Positions 9,606-19,548 of a stretch of DNA of 64,000 nt are shown here, one piece after another. Where the stretch lies: positions 5,456,001 to 5,520,000 of the forward strand of contig JAPFFF010000003.1 in NCBI GenBank assembly GCA_039105265.1. Direction: 5' to 3'. The notes beneath the pieces were generated by a model, which was given only the letters and a program-made list of their open reading frames with translations, was not told the DNA's origin and searched no databases. This DNA is from Tritrichomonas musculus (taxonomy: Eukaryota > Parabasalia > Tritrichomonadida > Tritrichomonadidae). The number at the start of each line of letters is the position of its first letter. Position 1 is the first letter of the stretch. Position numbers and translations under genes: made by a program.

Positions 9606-10556
9606 TTATTCATCAAATTCATCTTTTTCTTGAGTTTGAATTTCTTGACTTTCTTGTGCTCTTTTTTCTGATTCGAGTTTTTGTATAAAAGCGTCATCTT
9701 CGCCTGTAAAGAAGAATGGTAAACGGCTCATCTTGTAAAAACTAATCTGGAGAGATTTATAATATTTAACGCCAGAGTCAGTTACGATAGTAAAATGCAA
9801 ATAGTGTGTAACAGAATAACCATCCTTAGGGTTTGAGCAAGATGGAGAAACTTGAACTGGGGCTAAGAATAATCTAAATGGAATGACTTCATTGTTAACT
9901 GGAGTTCCATAAGCAAGTTCCCAATAATTCAAAATATTCTTAAACTTTCGGGAAACGCCATTGATTTCGAACATTTCTTGAGCAACAATCTGGACACGTA
10001 GAATCTTTACTTGAAGGTTAACATTGCTAAATCTGACTTGTCCTACAATCATATCGTTTATATCGTACTTCCTTCGTGAGATTAAATAGTCAACACCAAG
10101 AGAGTCTGCAATGCAAACGCTTACGAAAAATGGTTCAAAATGGTTGGCGTATGGAACGATTCGGTAAACTTCAAGTTCTTGTTCGAAAAAATCGGATCCA
10201 ATAAGCTTGCGGACCCAAACGCGAATAAAGTGTCGTACATTAAATAGTGCGCCGTGATATGTTTGTGAATATTCTGGAAAAGATATTTTTGGAAGAGTGA
10301 AAGGTGTAGAACTGGTAATACTGCCTGCTTCAGTCAGTCGCAAACTATTCTGTTGAGTTTTCATTGGCTTTCCTCCACATGGAGTTATTTCCGTGCAGAA
10401 CTCGTAATCGATACCTCTATGAGAATAAGATGGAGAATCAAGAGACTTAATATTAAGTTGGACTGCATATTCTTTGTCAATCCTTAAGGTTTTGAGATCT
10501 TCTTCCCAAGGATCAAATGTAAGTTCAAATTCAAGATGGCCAATTGTTTGCTTCAT
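9606..10556 (-). CDS. Vps26-like retromer subunit
   Basis: A 316-residue protein matching the Vps26 family, the arrestin-fold subunit that joins Vps35 and Vps29 in the endosomal retromer. The N-terminal half has the Vps26-type strand Y-H-G...V-R-H-F-I-R-V-W-V near residues 96-115. The C-terminal half follows Vps26 closely: I-S-R-R-K-Y-D-I-N-D-M-I-V-G, then a W-E-L-x-x-G-T-P-V...I-P-F-R-L-F-L block near 217-238, then H-Y-L-H-F-T-I-V and Y-K-S-L-Q-I-S-F-Y-K. The length is normal for the family (300-340). The first ATG is used; no signal peptide or membrane segment is seen. A retriever-type (Vps26C) paralogue is the main alternative. The acidic Q/E-rich tail after residue 290 is disordered. Confidence 0.8.
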   Translation of the reverse strand: MKQTIGHLEFELTFDPWEEDLKTLRIDKEYAVQLNIKSLDSPSYSHRGIDYEFCTEITPCGGKPMKTQQNSLRLTEAGSITSSTPFTLPKISFPEYSQTYHGALFNVRHFIRVWVRKLIGSDFFEQELEVYRIVPYANHFEPFFVSVCIADSLGVDYLISRRKYDINDMIVGQVRFSNVNLQVKILRVQIVAQEMFEINGVSRKFKNILNYWELAYGTPVNNEVIPFRLFLAPVQVSPSCSNPKDGYSVTHYLHFTIVTDSGVKYYKSLQISFYKMSRLPFFFTGEDDAFIQKLESEKRAQESQEIQTQEKDEFDE

Positions 10557-11499
10557 TCTAGATTTATTTGCTTTGAAAATTACACATAAATATTTGAAAA
10601 AAATTCAGAGATTGTAAAAACATTGAATGAAATCCATGCTAAATTAAATAATTTTAATCCTGATATTGTACCATTAAAGTTGATATATTGGCCAAAAAGA
10701 AATGGTTAAACGTTTTTTCTATACTGATTATATGAAAATAAGCTATTTCTAATGGTTGTTAACATTATTTTATCATGTATTTGTAATTTGCATTGAATTA
10801 TTAAGTACTATATATTAGAAATATATAGTATATACGATATAAAAATCTGAGATATTTTAAGATATAATATTTATCAGAAAAAATATTTTTTCTGTATTCA
10901 TTTTTTTAAAGTAATCCTGTGATGTATCAAGCATATATTGATACTTAATGTGTTTTGTTGTTTAATAGTTTTATTATAATATAATATTATTATTTTAAAT
11001 TAATTTAATAATATATTTATTAATAAACTAATTTAATTAGCTTATATATTTATATCAATAAAATTTCTTGTTAAACTTTCAAAAAGTTATACTTGAATTA
11101 AAGCAATTCAAATCTCCTATTGTGAAATCTCAATTAACTTCCTTCAAACTTTCAATATGAAAAATCATTGTTTTCGTGATTTATGATAAAAAAAATGACG
11201 ATGATATCAAGTAAATTTCAAGAAATAGATATGTCCTTTCTCTTTCAATAAATGTGTATTAAAATTTAGCATTTTTTATGAGATGGTGATATAATAAAGC
11301 TTTGAGAAAAAAAAAATGTAAACTTCAGAAAAAAAAAAAGCAGTAAAACAATTTTAGCGTTCCAACAAAAAGAAAAAAAAAAAAAAAAAGTCTTTATACT
11401 GATTTCTTTAATTTATTTTTTACTATCAAAAAAAAAATAAAATAAATAATCAACAAATACTTCATAATTATTAAAAAAAAAAAAAGATGCCTGAACTTT
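10557..11499. other. intergenic, AT-rich with poly-A runs
   Basis: This lies between the start of the Vps26-like gene and the end of the CARMIL-like gene. It holds several poly-A runs between 11300 and 11490 and a TATATAGTATATACGATAT stretch near 10818-10840. No coding sequence or RNA gene is visible. Confidence 0.5.
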
Positions 11500-14385
11500 C
11501 TACAAAGGATTATCATCTTTTTTATTTGTTGCTTCGGAAATGAGCTGTCTCAATGAAAATCTATCCTGTAATCGTATGATCATATTTTCATTCAATTCGT
11601 CCACATTGTCAATAGTTGATACCGGAAACTGCCAATCATTAAACCTAAAGACATTTTTCTTTTTCTTACTTCTTTCGATGTTTCTATTTCTTATGTTTCT
11701 AGCGATTTCTTGGTCGACCTCATCATCATCTTCATTTCCAGCATCATTTTCTAATTCCTCGTCGTATTTACTTTTATTCAAGTCCCAAGTCTTTCCCTTA
11801 TTATTTTGTACTTCTTCATCGGAGTCGCTTATTTCATCTCTTCCTACGTAGAGGAAGTTAGCGTTTGCGTTATTTCGGTAAGATTTGGCAAAATTATTTT
11901 TATTTTTATTTCTATCGTTGTAACTTTTTCTGATGTCTCTGTTACTAGTGCTGTTTCTCTTACGAATGCTTCGCTCTTTCTCGGCGTTCTTCTCTTGTTC
12001 TTTGCGAATCTTGCTGACAATAGACGGGTGGAAGTAAGTTGGAAACTCATCGTTCTTTTGCATGCAATAGAACTCAAACGGCGTCACCCACAAATCATCA
12101 ACTTCCTTAGGTGAACGTGTCAAATCGGTCAGATCACCTTTCATCTGCTCAATGTCTTCTTCAGGGACCTTCAGTGTTCGCAGGTCGTACGATGGGAGCT
12201 CGATGAAGAGGCGTAAAGTGTCACTTTTATTCTTTTTGCTCTTCTTGCTCTTTTTGTTGGCCGAACGATAGAAATTCTGACAAATTTCGACAAAGTTGTA
12301 AATGTCATCTAACGCTTCACAACCGCAACCGTCAAAAGCAACCTGATTCAGTTTGCCGCTCTGACACTTGACGATGAGATTGGCAAGAGAGACGAGGCCT
12401 TCGCTCCCAATGTTGCAGTGGCGAACGTTAAGAAGACGAAGTGAGGTGGAATTGCGGCACTTTTTGAAGAACGTTGAAAAGGAACTGTCCTCTGGAAATG
12501 ACGAACTATCGGCCTTCTCAATGTAAAGCTCTGAAAGTGTCTCGCTTTTTGAGATAAAGTTCGTCGCAAGAGAGCTCGAGTACAGCGAAAAGTTCGGGCA
12601 GTTGTTGAGGAAGAGACGACGGATTCTTTTCATGTTTTTGAGAAAGATGATGAAGTGAGATGAAATCTTGTTTCCGTTCCATGAAAATTGTTCAAGTGTC
12701 ACTTTTTTGCGGTTATCTTCAAAGAAGGTGCGGACATTCTGCCACTCACTTTTTGAGGCCTCAACATAGCTCAGTGAAAGTGTGACCAAAGTTGAATTCA
12801 ATCCAGAATTAACGTTCTCCTCTGAATTCAAAAATTTATCTTTCAATCTTTTTTGATCGTTGTCTTCTTTGTCATTGTTTTCTTCTTCCTCTTCTTCTTC
12901 TTCGTCATCTCTTCTTCTTCGAGTTTTTTCTGTAAATTCATAGACTTTAACAATTCCTCTCAAAAAGTTCGTGAGACAATTATCTGACCATTTTACATTA
13001 TTAACATCTATGCGAAGAAGTGGATGACGAAGACTCGTGATCGCTTTGTCAATGTCGCTGTTGGTACAACTGTTTCCAGAAAGATCAATTGAGTCAATAT
13101 TGGTTTGAATTGAGGCGAGAATTTCAAAAACATATGTTAATTCTAGACCGCAGTTTTTCAATGATAATTTTTGTATAGATCCTGAGTTTTCAATCATCTT
13201 TTGAATATCCATGTCGTGGTTCCCGTCTAATGATAAAATACGTAACGTGGAGGTGAGATGTGGAGCCAATAATGTATCAATCATGTAGTCAATTATTACA
13301 TCGTTTTCAGAAGGTTTGGGATTAGTATTGGTATTAGAATTGGTGGCTGTTTTAATGTTGTTTATGCCAAGTGATAATAAACGGCTTGAAATTGCTGCTG
13401 TTTTAATACTTGCAATCTGCTTAGTATTTAGTTCAAAATTGTTGAAAGTAATGGCAGATAGTTTGCATTGGCTTTTTCGTTTATCTTTGGTGGAGTTTTT
13501 ATTATTTTCACCGATATCTAAAATTCCCATATTTTCAATAGATCTGCATAAATCATGAAAGTGAGCTTTTGGACATGGTCCTCGTATCTCAATATGTTGT
13601 ATATTACTCGCTTTTTTCAAAAAGTTTGCTATAATGTTTAAAGAATCTACTTGAATAAATTTGCTAAATTCTGGAATGGATACGCTTTCAATGTATTTAA
13701 GTGGTTTAATTGAACTTAAAAAAATATCAAGGCAATTTTCTATGTTAAACTCATTCTCTATATAAATATTGTTGTATTTCATTAAAATGTATCGAGCAAC
13801 TGATTCTTTAACTGTTTGTGAGAGAATTCCATCTTTCTTTTTCATATTTAAAATTAAAAATCGCGCAAAAGCACCTCTTGGAGTAAAACTGTATTTCTCA
13901 AAATATTCTTCATCATCATATAAATCGTCTTCATCAAAGAAAATAAGATTTCGTATTTCTTCCTTAGTAAAAATTCGTTGAACTAATTGTATTATAGTTT
14001 GATAGTATGTTGTGAGATTTCCTTCTTTATTAGTGAGTTCTAAAATAAAATATGGATTATTTGTTTCTTGATCTTCTGTATCATTACCAAATGGTTCTAC
14101 ATTTGCAAACTCGAGTAAAAAATAATTATCTTCTGTGTTAACATCAATCTTTATAAGGTCGAACCAGAAAGCTTTTTTCCCAAATGTTTCATCTAAATCC
14201 CATAATTCAATGAAGCAATCACTGATCAACAATATCTTTTTATAACTTTTTGAGTTTATCTTTTTTTTATTTTTTTGGGATTTTTTGGTAGAATTTGTAA
14301 ATGATAATGCTGCAGCTTTTTTACAATAAAGAACTGATGCGCCGGTTTTTGTAGCTAGATCTTCAATTGAAGGATATTTACTCAT
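11500..14385 (-). CDS. CARMIL-like leucine-rich repeat protein
   Basis: A 961-residue protein. Residues 1 to about 160 look like a PH-type domain (alternating strands, L-L-I-S-D-C-F-I-E-L-W-D, then an amphipathic helix I-I-Q-L-V-Q-R-I-F). They are followed by a long irregular leucine-rich region (about 220-720) with units such as L-R-I-L-S-L-D-G-N, S-I-D-L-S-G-N-S-C and L-R-L-L-N-V-R-H-C-N-I-G. An acidic run of R, D and E interrupts the repeats near residue 495, and the C-terminal ~170 residues are highly charged and probably disordered. PH plus LRR plus a charged tail is the layout of CARMIL proteins, which regulate actin capping protein, and of several trichomonad LRR proteins. I see no clear capping-protein interaction motif. 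Codons for roughly residues 550-800 (11,960-12,750) are noticeably richer in G+C than the rest. Confidence 0.6.
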   Translation of the reverse strand: MSKYPSIEDLATKTGASVLYCKKAAALSFTNSTKKSQKNKKKINSKSYKKILLISDCFIELWDLDETFGKKAFWFDLIKIDVNTEDNYFLLEFANVEPFGNDTEDQETNNPYFILELTNKEGNLTTYYQTIIQLVQRIFTKEEIRNLIFFDEDDLYDDEEYFEKYSFTPRGAFARFLILNMKKKDGILSQTVKESVARYILMKYNNIYIENEFNIENCLDIFLSSIKPLKYIESVSIPEFSKFIQVDSLNIIANFLKKASNIQHIEIRGPCPKAHFHDLCRSIENMGILDIGENNKNSTKDKRKSQCKLSAITFNNFELNTKQIASIKTAAISSRLLSLGINNIKTATNSNTNTNPKPSENDVIIDYMIDTLLAPHLTSTLRILSLDGNHDMDIQKMIENSGSIQKLSLKNCGLELTYVFEILASIQTNIDSIDLSGNSCTNSDIDKAITSLRHPLLRIDVNNVKWSDNCLTNFLRGIVKVYEFTEKTRRRRDDEEEEEEEENNDKEDNDQKRLKDKFLNSEENVNSGLNSTLVTLSLSYVEASKSEWQNVRTFFEDNRKKVTLEQFSWNGNKISSHFIIFLKNMKRIRRLFLNNCPNFSLYSSSLATNFISKSETLSELYIEKADSSSFPEDSSFSTFFKKCRNSTSLRLLNVRHCNIGSEGLVSLANLIVKCQSGKLNQVAFDGCGCEALDDIYNFVEICQNFYRSANKKSKKSKKNKSDTLRLFIELPSYDLRTLKVPEEDIEQMKGDLTDLTRSPKEVDDLWVTPFEFYCMQKNDEFPTYFHPSIVSKIRKEQEKNAEKERSIRKRNSTSNRDIRKSYNDRNKNKNNFAKSYRNNANANFLYVGRDEISDSDEEVQNNKGKTWDLNKSKYDEELENDAGNEDDDEVDQEIARNIRNRNIERSKKKKNVFRFNDWQFPVSTIDNVDELNENMIIRLQDRFSLRQLISEATNKKDDNPL

Positions 14386-14954
14386 GTTTACAAAATTTTC
14401 GTTAAATTTGGTTTTTCTATCGTATGAAATGTGATATAAAAGATTAAATAAATCGGTTAACTTTATATCTGTTAACCATTTTGTAATATTATATGCTCAA
14501 TAAAATGCGTTTTTCTTTAAATTTGAATAAGATTAGAGTGAAAAAGCTGTAACATTTTTATCAGATAATAGCTGAAAATTAGGATAAATTCAAAATATGA
14601 TGATTTTTTTTATTAATATTTTTCCTTTATATTGGTTTATAAAATACTTAGATTTCATGGATAGATTGCATATAACTTACAAGAAGCTACTATATATGAT
14701 TTTCAATCTAGTCATATCTAAATGCATATGATCAAATCAGTAATTAGTTAAATAAAAATTACTTTTTTATTTTGAATTCACAATTAAAACTTTTTCTTAT
14801 ATGATTAGCTCCAAAATAAACACAAAATATTTAATCGCAAATATATCAAAATTGCATGATTTAGTATAATTATATGATGATTTGACCAATTTAATAATTC
14901 AAAAAAGGAGGATTGAAATAATTAATTGAAAAATAATATCATTTCATTCTTTTA
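14386..14954. other. divergent intergenic region
   Basis: This separates the start of the minus-strand LRR gene from the start of the plus-strand thioesterase gene, so both promoters should lie here. TCGGTTAAC and TGTTAACC occur near 14452-14477. TTGACCAATT occurs at about 14882, and TCATTCTTTTA (14943-14953) directly abuts the thioesterase ATG. No RNA gene is seen. Confidence 0.5.
14943..14953 (+). promoter_or_regulatory. Inr-like element before thioesterase gene
   Basis: TCATTCTTTTA ends one base before the ATG. Trichomonad initiators have the core TCA-Y-W and lie within a few bases of the start codon, so transcription probably begins here. Confidence 0.45.
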
Positions 14955-15353
14955 ATGGCAGTCGCTGTTGGAAAAGCTTCAATTGTTGTTGATAGACAAG
15001 ATCTGGCTCCAGTTTTAAAAACCGGATCAGTTAATGTTCTTTCAACTGCAATTTTATCAGCTTTAATGGAAGAGGCATCTTGCAACGCAGTTGAAGCCGC
15101 AAATATTTCAAATGGAAAAGCATCAGTTGGAGTGTCAATTGATTTAGTTCATCGCCGCCCATCAGCCGTAGGAGCTCAAGTTGAAGCTGTTTCAAAATTA
15201 ACAAAAGTAACTCCAAAGGGGCTTTTCTTTGAAATTGAAGCTCATGATGAAACCGGACTTGTTGGTACAGCCAAACATAGAAGAGTTTTTGTTGATAAAG
15301 ATGCATTTGAGAAAAAATGTTATGATACAGCACAAAAAGCAAGACATCATTAA
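14955..15353 (+). CDS. FlK-type hotdog thioesterase
   Basis: A 132-residue protein with the single-hotdog fold of the fluoroacetyl-CoA thioesterase (FlK) family, which hydrolyses small acyl-CoA thioesters. Key positions are recognisable: V-L-S-T-A with Thr31, L-M-E-E-A with Glu39/Glu40, and the D-L-V-H segment with His66, together the Thr/Glu/His set used by FlK. The family strands V-G-A-Q-V-E-A-V-S-K-L and F-E-I-E-A-H-D-E-T-G-L-V-G-T-A-K-H are also present. The length is typical (120-140). No targeting peptide for hydrogenosomes is seen. FlK-like proteins are common in bacteria and rare in eukaryotes, so lateral acquisition is likely (inference). The gene converges on the next gene with about 100 bp between stops. 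Its stop lies in a TAAAG context resembling the trichomonad UAAA polyadenylation signal. Confidence 0.8.
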   Translation: MAVAVGKASIVVDRQDLAPVLKTGSVNVLSTAILSALMEEASCNAVEAANISNGKASVGVSIDLVHRRPSAVGAQVEAVSKLTKVTPKGLFFEIEAHDETGLVGTAKHRRVFVDKDAFEKKCYDTAQKARHH

Positions 15354-15458
15354 AGTATTATACACACCTTGTTTATTTATTAATAATTTCAATAAAATAA
15401 ATTACAACTATTTTTTTCTTTAAATGCTTCATCAAAAGCAAAAAGAAAAATTATCACT

Positions 15459-16919
15459 TTATTCTTCTTCTTTTTCTTCCTCTTCTTCGTTATTTTCTTC
15501 ATTATCGCCAGCTTCGTGTTCACCTTCTTCTTCATTATTTTGAGCATCTTCTTCCTCATTAACATGAGCTGAAACACCACTTTGGCTTTGCCTGTTTGAT
15601 ACCTGAGATTGTTCTTTACTTCTGTAATTTGAAGCAGCACTTGATGCGCCTGTGTTGATATCCAACTTAGGTAATTGGATTGTATTATACTTATTATCGC
15701 GAGCTACTAGTGAGTGTTGTTGAGCTTTGGTGGATCTTGGGCCAACAATTGAACTAACTAGATCACCATCATTTCGATGCCTCAAATTCCATACGTTATC
15801 TGGTGATGCCATAATTTCCTCTTCTTCTTTCTTGAGATTGGAAAGTCTTCGCATATAAGGACGCTTTTGAGATTCAAACAAAGCTTGGTGCTCCTCAAGC
15901 CGGCGTTTCATAACTTCTTCAGCAAGTTGCATTTCTTCTCGTTGGCGATCTTCAAGTGATTTGACTGCTAGTAAATAGTCTTTATTCATTGTGTCAAAGT
16001 TTCGATTTATTTCATCTTGTTCTAAACGATCTGCGATTTGGGCAATACTTTCAGATTCGGAAAATTTTTTAGCACGCATCAAACGTTCTTGAGTGAGCCT
16101 CAATGTGCGTAATTGTTGCGATGAACGGTTATATCTGCGTTGAACAGTTATATCATTTTTCCATTTTTTATCTAAATCTGATCTTTGCTTATCGTGTTTG
16201 GCCTGAATTGATTCAATGTAATCATTATTCTTTTGATTTATGGTTTTTTCTTTTTCTTTCATTGCTTTTTGCATTCGTCTTAAATCTTCTTTAACTTTTT
16301 CTTGTTTTTCTTGATTTTCTTTTAATGCTTGCTTCTGCGTTTCACGTTTGCAAGATTCTCTTTGAGCTGCCTTTGCTTTCTCTATAGCCATAGAAATTCT
16401 TAACGTATCTTTCATTGAGCTGCCTGATTGTTGATTATCTCGCCGTGATTCTAATTCGACGACAGTTTTTGCTAAAGTTTGTGAATCTGCATTTGATACC
16501 GTAGCGCCATCTTCAAATTCTTTTGCGAGTCCTTCAGGATCTTCGGCTGTCGTTTCTTTAACTTGATTATTGTTTTTAGCTGCGTTGCTGCGTGATGTTG
16601 GAGAACGACGAGGAGCCCTTGAAGATTTTGACTGTCTATCTAATCGATTGTTTGGATAATACTGAGGTTCATGAACTTTTTGTGACTCTTCTTCTTCTTC
16701 TTGATTATTTTCTTCTTCCTCCTCCTTTGGAAGTAGACCACCCATTTCTTCTTGGAGGTTTTCAAGAGGTTGAACTCCTCCACCGATATTCTCACCATCT
16801 TCTTCCTCTTCTTCTTTGTTTTTAGCGATTCCACTTTGAATCATTGCATTTGAAGCTGTCAATAAAATATCAGAAGCTGGACCTGGCTCACCATCATTTC
16901 CATCCTGAGAATTGCTCAT
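15459..16919 (-). CDS. acidic coiled-coil protein, unknown function
   Basis: A 486-residue protein I do not recognise. Residues 1-125 are acidic and low in complexity, with E-rich clusters. Residues about 165-390 form a long, strongly charged helical region (K, E, Q, R) predicted to be a coiled coil, including a conserved-looking stretch around R-L-M-R-A-K-K-F-S-E-S-E-S-I-A. Residues 391-465 are polar, and the last 25 residues are almost all Glu and Asn. No membrane segment or catalytic motif is seen. The shape suggests a cytoskeletal or scaffold protein. A TCATTTTCCTCAT element 32-44 bases upstream of the start may be its initiator. Confidence 0.7.
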   Translation of the reverse strand: MSNSQDGNDGEPGPASDILLTASNAMIQSGIAKNKEEEEEDGENIGGGVQPLENLQEEMGGLLPKEEEEENNQEEEEESQKVHEPQYYPNNRLDRQSKSSRAPRRSPTSRSNAAKNNNQVKETTAEDPEGLAKEFEDGATVSNADSQTLAKTVVELESRRDNQQSGSSMKDTLRISMAIEKAKAAQRESCKRETQKQALKENQEKQEKVKEDLRRMQKAMKEKEKTINQKNNDYIESIQAKHDKQRSDLDKKWKNDITVQRRYNRSSQQLRTLRLTQERLMRAKKFSESESIAQIADRLEQDEINRNFDTMNKDYLLAVKSLEDRQREEMQLAEEVMKRRLEEHQALFESQKRPYMRRLSNLKKEEEEIMASPDNVWNLRHRNDGDLVSSIVGPRSTKAQQHSLVARDNKYNTIQLPKLDINTGASSAASNYRSKEQSQVSNRQSQSGVSAHVNEEEDAQNNEEEGEHEAGDNEENNEEEEEKEEE

Positions 16920-17385
16920 TTTCCTCTTTTCTTTTTATTTCCTCTGATTGATGAGGAAAATGAAAGTATAAATGGTCTAATCTGTTTAAAAAGTTTGTAG
17001 TGTACGTTATTTTTTCGAGAAGAACAAATAAATTCACCCTTTAAAAAAATCATACGTTAATTTTTTGATTCTCGTAATAAACGGTTAAAAGATGAATGCT
17101 AAATCTCATTAAAGATTTATTATTTTTTGCAGGTTTTATTGACTGTAATTAATTGCTGTGATTTATTCTTTACAAAAAAACGTTTTATATCTATAGAAAA
17201 AAAAGTTAGCTATATAGAAAAAAAAAATGGTTAACCTTTTTTGATACTCTTTTGAGAATTCTTCTGCTAGAAGAATTGAGGATTTAATTCGTAGCAATAA
17301 TACTGAAGATCAACAAATTCATATGAATGAACAAAAAATCGTTAATGCATAATAATCTATTTTAAATAATAACAATAAATATGAA
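16920..17385. other. intergenic, AT-rich
   Basis: This is the upstream region of the coiled-coil gene and the 3' flank of the PP2C gene. It contains CGTTA/AACGGTTAAA motifs at about 17000-17095 and two A-runs near 17200-17226. No gene is supported. Confidence 0.4.
16951..16963 (-). promoter_or_regulatory. Inr-like element before coiled-coil gene
   Basis: On the minus strand this reads TCATTTTCCTCAT, similar to the trichomonad initiator, about 32 bases before the ATG at 16919. Confidence 0.35.
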
Positions 17386-18189
17386 TTATTCTTTTTTGGG
17401 TGTTAAATCAACAACAATGCAACTAACATTATCTTTTGTTTCAAGTTTAAGTGATTCATCTTTTATAGCTTTTGCTGCCTCAGGAATGTTATTGCATTTC
17501 ATTAAAATATCTACTGCCATTTGATCCGTCATAACATCCCATACACCATCGCATGCCATAATTAATTTCATTCCATCTTTTCGGCTTGCCTTTTCAAAGT
17601 GGGCTTCAGTACTAACAGCTTTACCCAAATTTCCATCACCGATTGATCGTGACAGCATTAATGTTCCATTAACTCTGTCATTTTGAACAATTCCTCCTCT
17701 TTCAATAACTCCTTTTTTTTCTTCTGGATCAGCTGATCTGTGGTCAACAGTACATCGTCTTGCAATTCCATTTTCAACTAATATTGCTCGAGAATCGCCA
17801 ACATTTGCAATGTATATGTCATCTTCTATAATCACAACTATAACAGCAGTGCATCCAACAGCTGGCCACTTAACGCTTGTATACTTATCAACATCGTCGA
17901 TAGCTTCTTGTATTGATTGCTCAATATTATTGTTTCTTTGGTATAAAGATGATATGCCTAAATGTAAATTCCGTGCACAATAATTTGATACTTCGCCTCC
18001 ACCATGACCATCAAATAAAGCATAATATTGGGAATTTGGAATTCCAAGAAAATCACCAATAATTGCGCTGCAATCTTCCATAGAAGGTCTTGTACCAACT
18101 GATTCTGCATGTCCACCGGAAAAACGTTGCTTTCCTGATATTATAAAATTGGATTCAGAAGAAACTTCAGCGATTTTACGTGCTTTCAT
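17386..18189 (-). CDS. PP2C-family protein phosphatase
   Basis: A metal-dependent Ser/Thr phosphatase of 267 residues. PP2C motifs appear in order: R-P-S-M-E-D (Glu38, Asp39), Y-Y-A-L-F-D-G-H-G-G (Asp60, Gly61), I-A-N-V-G-D-S-R-A-I, D-H-R-S-A-D-P-E-E, L-M-L-S-R-S-I-G-D, M-A-C-D-G-V-W-D and K-D-N-V-S-C near the end. The metal-binding Asp residues are all kept, so it should be active. The open frame extends 25 codons upstream to 18264, but that stretch is hydrophobic/basic and unlike the family. I therefore start at the ATG ending at 18189, which also gives the short leader usual in trichomonads. No membrane segment or regulatory extension is visible; it is probably cytosolic or nuclear. Confidence 0.88.
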   Translation of the reverse strand: MKARKIAEVSSESNFIISGKQRFSGGHAESVGTRPSMEDCSAIIGDFLGIPNSQYYALFDGHGGGEVSNYCARNLHLGISSLYQRNNNIEQSIQEAIDDVDKYTSVKWPAVGCTAVIVVIIEDDIYIANVGDSRAILVENGIARRCTVDHRSADPEEKKGVIERGGIVQNDRVNGTLMLSRSIGDGNLGKAVSTEAHFEKASRKDGMKLIMACDGVWDVMTDQMAVDILMKCNNIPEAAKAIKDESLKLETKDNVSCIVVDLTPKKE

Positions 18190-18556
18190 ATTTATATGAT
18201 AAAAGCATTTCAATATTTTCACTTTTTGAATAAGTTTTAATTTATATTTGAATAATAAAAACACAAATGCTTCGATAAATCAAAAAAATATTTTTAATAT
18301 TTATACAAAATTTATCATATTTTTTATTATTTGCTTTAATCAGCCTATTAAAAAATGAAAAGCTCAATAAAATAAATGTAGCATACTTGTAAGGAAACTG
18401 ATGATTTGGTTAATTTGGTTTTAAACTCTCAATTATTTCTAGAAAGCTTGAAAAATTAGCAAAAACAATTGAAACAAAATAAAATAGTTATTATCTGATT
18501 TAATATAATATAATATAATATAATATATATTTTTTAACAAAGAAACAAAGTTGATT
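18190..18556. other. intergenic with TAATA microsatellite
   Basis: AT-rich DNA between the PP2C start and the end of the next gene. A short (TATAA)n tract lies at about 18500-18530. No gene is seen. Confidence 0.4.
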
Positions 18557-19291
18557 TTAACTCTTCTTAGTACCAAAGCTAGGTATATTAAAGAGGGGCT
18601 TGATTGTGTTGCTAGTTGATTCTGTTTTATTTAATTCTTTACTCTCAGCTTCTTTTTTTTCAATTTCGCGTTGCTTTCTTTTATCTTCTTCTTCTTTTTT
18701 CTTCTGTTTAGATTTCTCTTTTTGTTCGCTTAAACGTTTTTCTCCTTCATTTTGAATCGGATTAAAAATACTGAAAAATTGAGATACCCTTGATTGAGTC
18801 GTTTCCTTAGCTAAACTCTCTTTCTCTGCTTTTTCTTTTTCTTTTTCCTCAAGAGATTTTATTTCATCTTCCAACATTTTTGAAAAGATATCGTCACTTA
18901 TTTTATTAATTTTTTCATCCGGAGAAATTGATGATTTTGTTCCATGCGGCGTCAAACTTGCTGGTAAGTAATTTTTAGTCCTTTCTGGATCATCATGATA
19001 TTTGGTTCTATGTTTTATTTCAATTGAATCTTGTGTCGTTAAAAGCTCATCTTTAGTGTTCTGTTCATCAAGTATTTCAGCTGGGTATTTAAGATATGGT
19101 AAATGGTTTGGAAGGTTAGCTGCATAAGCTGCACGGATTCTACTGTTATTAAAGCAAATCCATGTTAAAGCGATTGATGTGATAACAAGAAAGACAAATA
19201 TAAAAATTTGAATTCCGATAATAATTGGATTTTCTTCGAGAGGATCATTTATTGAAGATATGTTAGCATAAGTTAGGTTTGTTGAATTCAT
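18557..19291 (-). CDS. single-pass membrane protein, unknown
   Basis: A 244-residue protein with a 20-residue polar N-terminus carrying three N-x-S/T sites (N2, N5, N10), one strongly hydrophobic segment at about 23-45, and a charged C-terminal part of some 200 residues. The tail contains a K/E-rich probable coiled coil (about 130-215). N-x-S/T sites before the membrane segment and a K/E-rich tail after it suggest an extracellular or lumenal N-terminus and a cytosolic tail. Trichomonads have many small membrane proteins of this type, but I do not recognise this one. Confidence 0.65.
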   Translation of the reverse strand: MNSTNLTYANISSINDPLEENPIIIGIQIFIFVFLVITSIALTWICFNNSRIRAAYAANLPNHLPYLKYPAEILDEQNTKDELLTTQDSIEIKHRTKYHDDPERTKNYLPASLTPHGTKSSISPDEKINKISDDIFSKMLEDEIKSLEEKEKEKAEKESLAKETTQSRVSQFFSIFNPIQNEGEKRLSEQKEKSKQKKKEEEDKRKQREIEKKEAESKELNKTESTSNTIKPLFNIPSFGTKKS

Positions 19292-19548
19292 TTTCAGATT
19301 TGTAAACTATTTGATTAACGGAGATTAAAAATCATTGAATTTTTTCAAAATTAAATTCAAGCTTGATCATGGTAAGAAATTAAAAAATGCATCTAATTGA
19401 CAAACATATTCTTTAAAAATAAATACCAAATTAAAACTAGTCATTAAAAAAGAATTTGGAATGAACAAAAAATGAAAATAAAATTCAAAAGCGCATATGT
19501 TGCCATATTTATAATGTTTTACTTATTATTCGAATATTTTGTTTAATT

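Noticed and set aside
17386-18264. Longer PP2C reading frame starting at 18264
   Set aside because: The extra 25 codons are hydrophobic/basic and unlike the family; the inner ATG gives a normal PP2C start and a short leader.
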